Shown: positions 63,710 to 64,000 of the stretch, one piece after another
How positions within the stretch are numbered: position 1 is the first letter of the stretch
Layout of the letters: every line of letters begins with the position of its first letter
Origin: Karalla daura
Lineage: Eukaryota > Chordata > Actinopteri > Chaetodontiformes > Leiognathidae
NCBI GenBank assembly: GCA_029224185.1
Contig: CM055206.1
Coordinates: 15,477,547-15,541,546, forward strand
Direction: 5' to 3'
DNA: 64,000 nt
The notes under the pieces: model-generated
Databases searched by the model: none
The model's input: only the letters and a program-made list of their open reading frames with translations
What the model was told of the DNA's origin: nothing
Position numbers and translations under genes: made by a program

Positions 63710-64000
63710 GTGTGACGGGTTGATGGTCTACACACTTCCTGCCTCTAACCCTTTGAGTGCTGTGATGAGCCCCAGCAGAGCCCTAAGACGATATCATTGA
63801 AGAAACAAATGAATGAATTCCGCATTTGTTTAACACTCACTGCTCTCTCTCTATAGTTAAGCACACGGGAATCGACATTTGATGCATTTTTGAAGTGTTA
63901 CTGTCTCAACTTGCAGTTGGCCTCCGCGTTCGTAAATCTCTCTAACGCTGCGGTACAGGAAGTGTATTTCTAACGTGAATAATAACTGGGCCCATTCATC
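63709..64000. other. Noncoding end of the window
   Basis: Unique sequence. Nothing is recognised. Confidence 0.5.

Overview
The window looks like vertebrate nuclear DNA, most likely from a ray-finned (teleost) fish. The reasons are its moderate, uneven GC content, the high density of CA/TG, GATA/TCTA and GGAT microsatellites, and fragments of interspersed repeats of the kind common in teleost genomes. There is no bacterial gene organisation, operon, rRNA, recognisable tRNA or CRISPR array.

The one protein-coding gene that can be called with confidence lies in a mobile element at 1081-4265. It is a complete hAT-superfamily (Charlie/GTF2IRD2-like) DNA transposon. It has 16-bp terminal inverted repeats with one mismatch, a perfect 8-bp target-site duplication (GGCTAGAT on both sides), GCGGCTC motifs near the ends, and an uninterrupted transposase gene (ATG at 1393, stop at 3331-3333, 646 residues). 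The transposase carries a BED zinc finger, an RNase H-like core and a hAT dimerisation tail. All of this points to a recent insertion that may still be able to move.

The other ~60 kb shows no exon I can recognise. It reads as an intergenic desert or a very large intron. It holds simple-sequence repeats (longest: TG at 25991, TCTA at 26422, GATA at 28667), diverged interspersed repeats (7748-8672, 18775, 31070, 60866, plus hAT-type and other fragments) and one candidate TATA/CCAAT/CRE promoter-like cluster near 4475-4561.

The most unusual non-transposon signal is three pairs of local duplicates that simple repeats do not explain: 7523-7650 with 9072-9201 (sharing a 20-bp POU-octamer/CDX-like block), a 27-bp element at 18461 and 18726, and 54986-55101 with 57469-57595. 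They could be duplicated regulatory elements or copies of an unrecognised old repeat. An 846-nt open frame at 61690-62538 and a degenerate pentamer tract at 60460-60692 also merit a check. No coordinated multi-gene system is visible.
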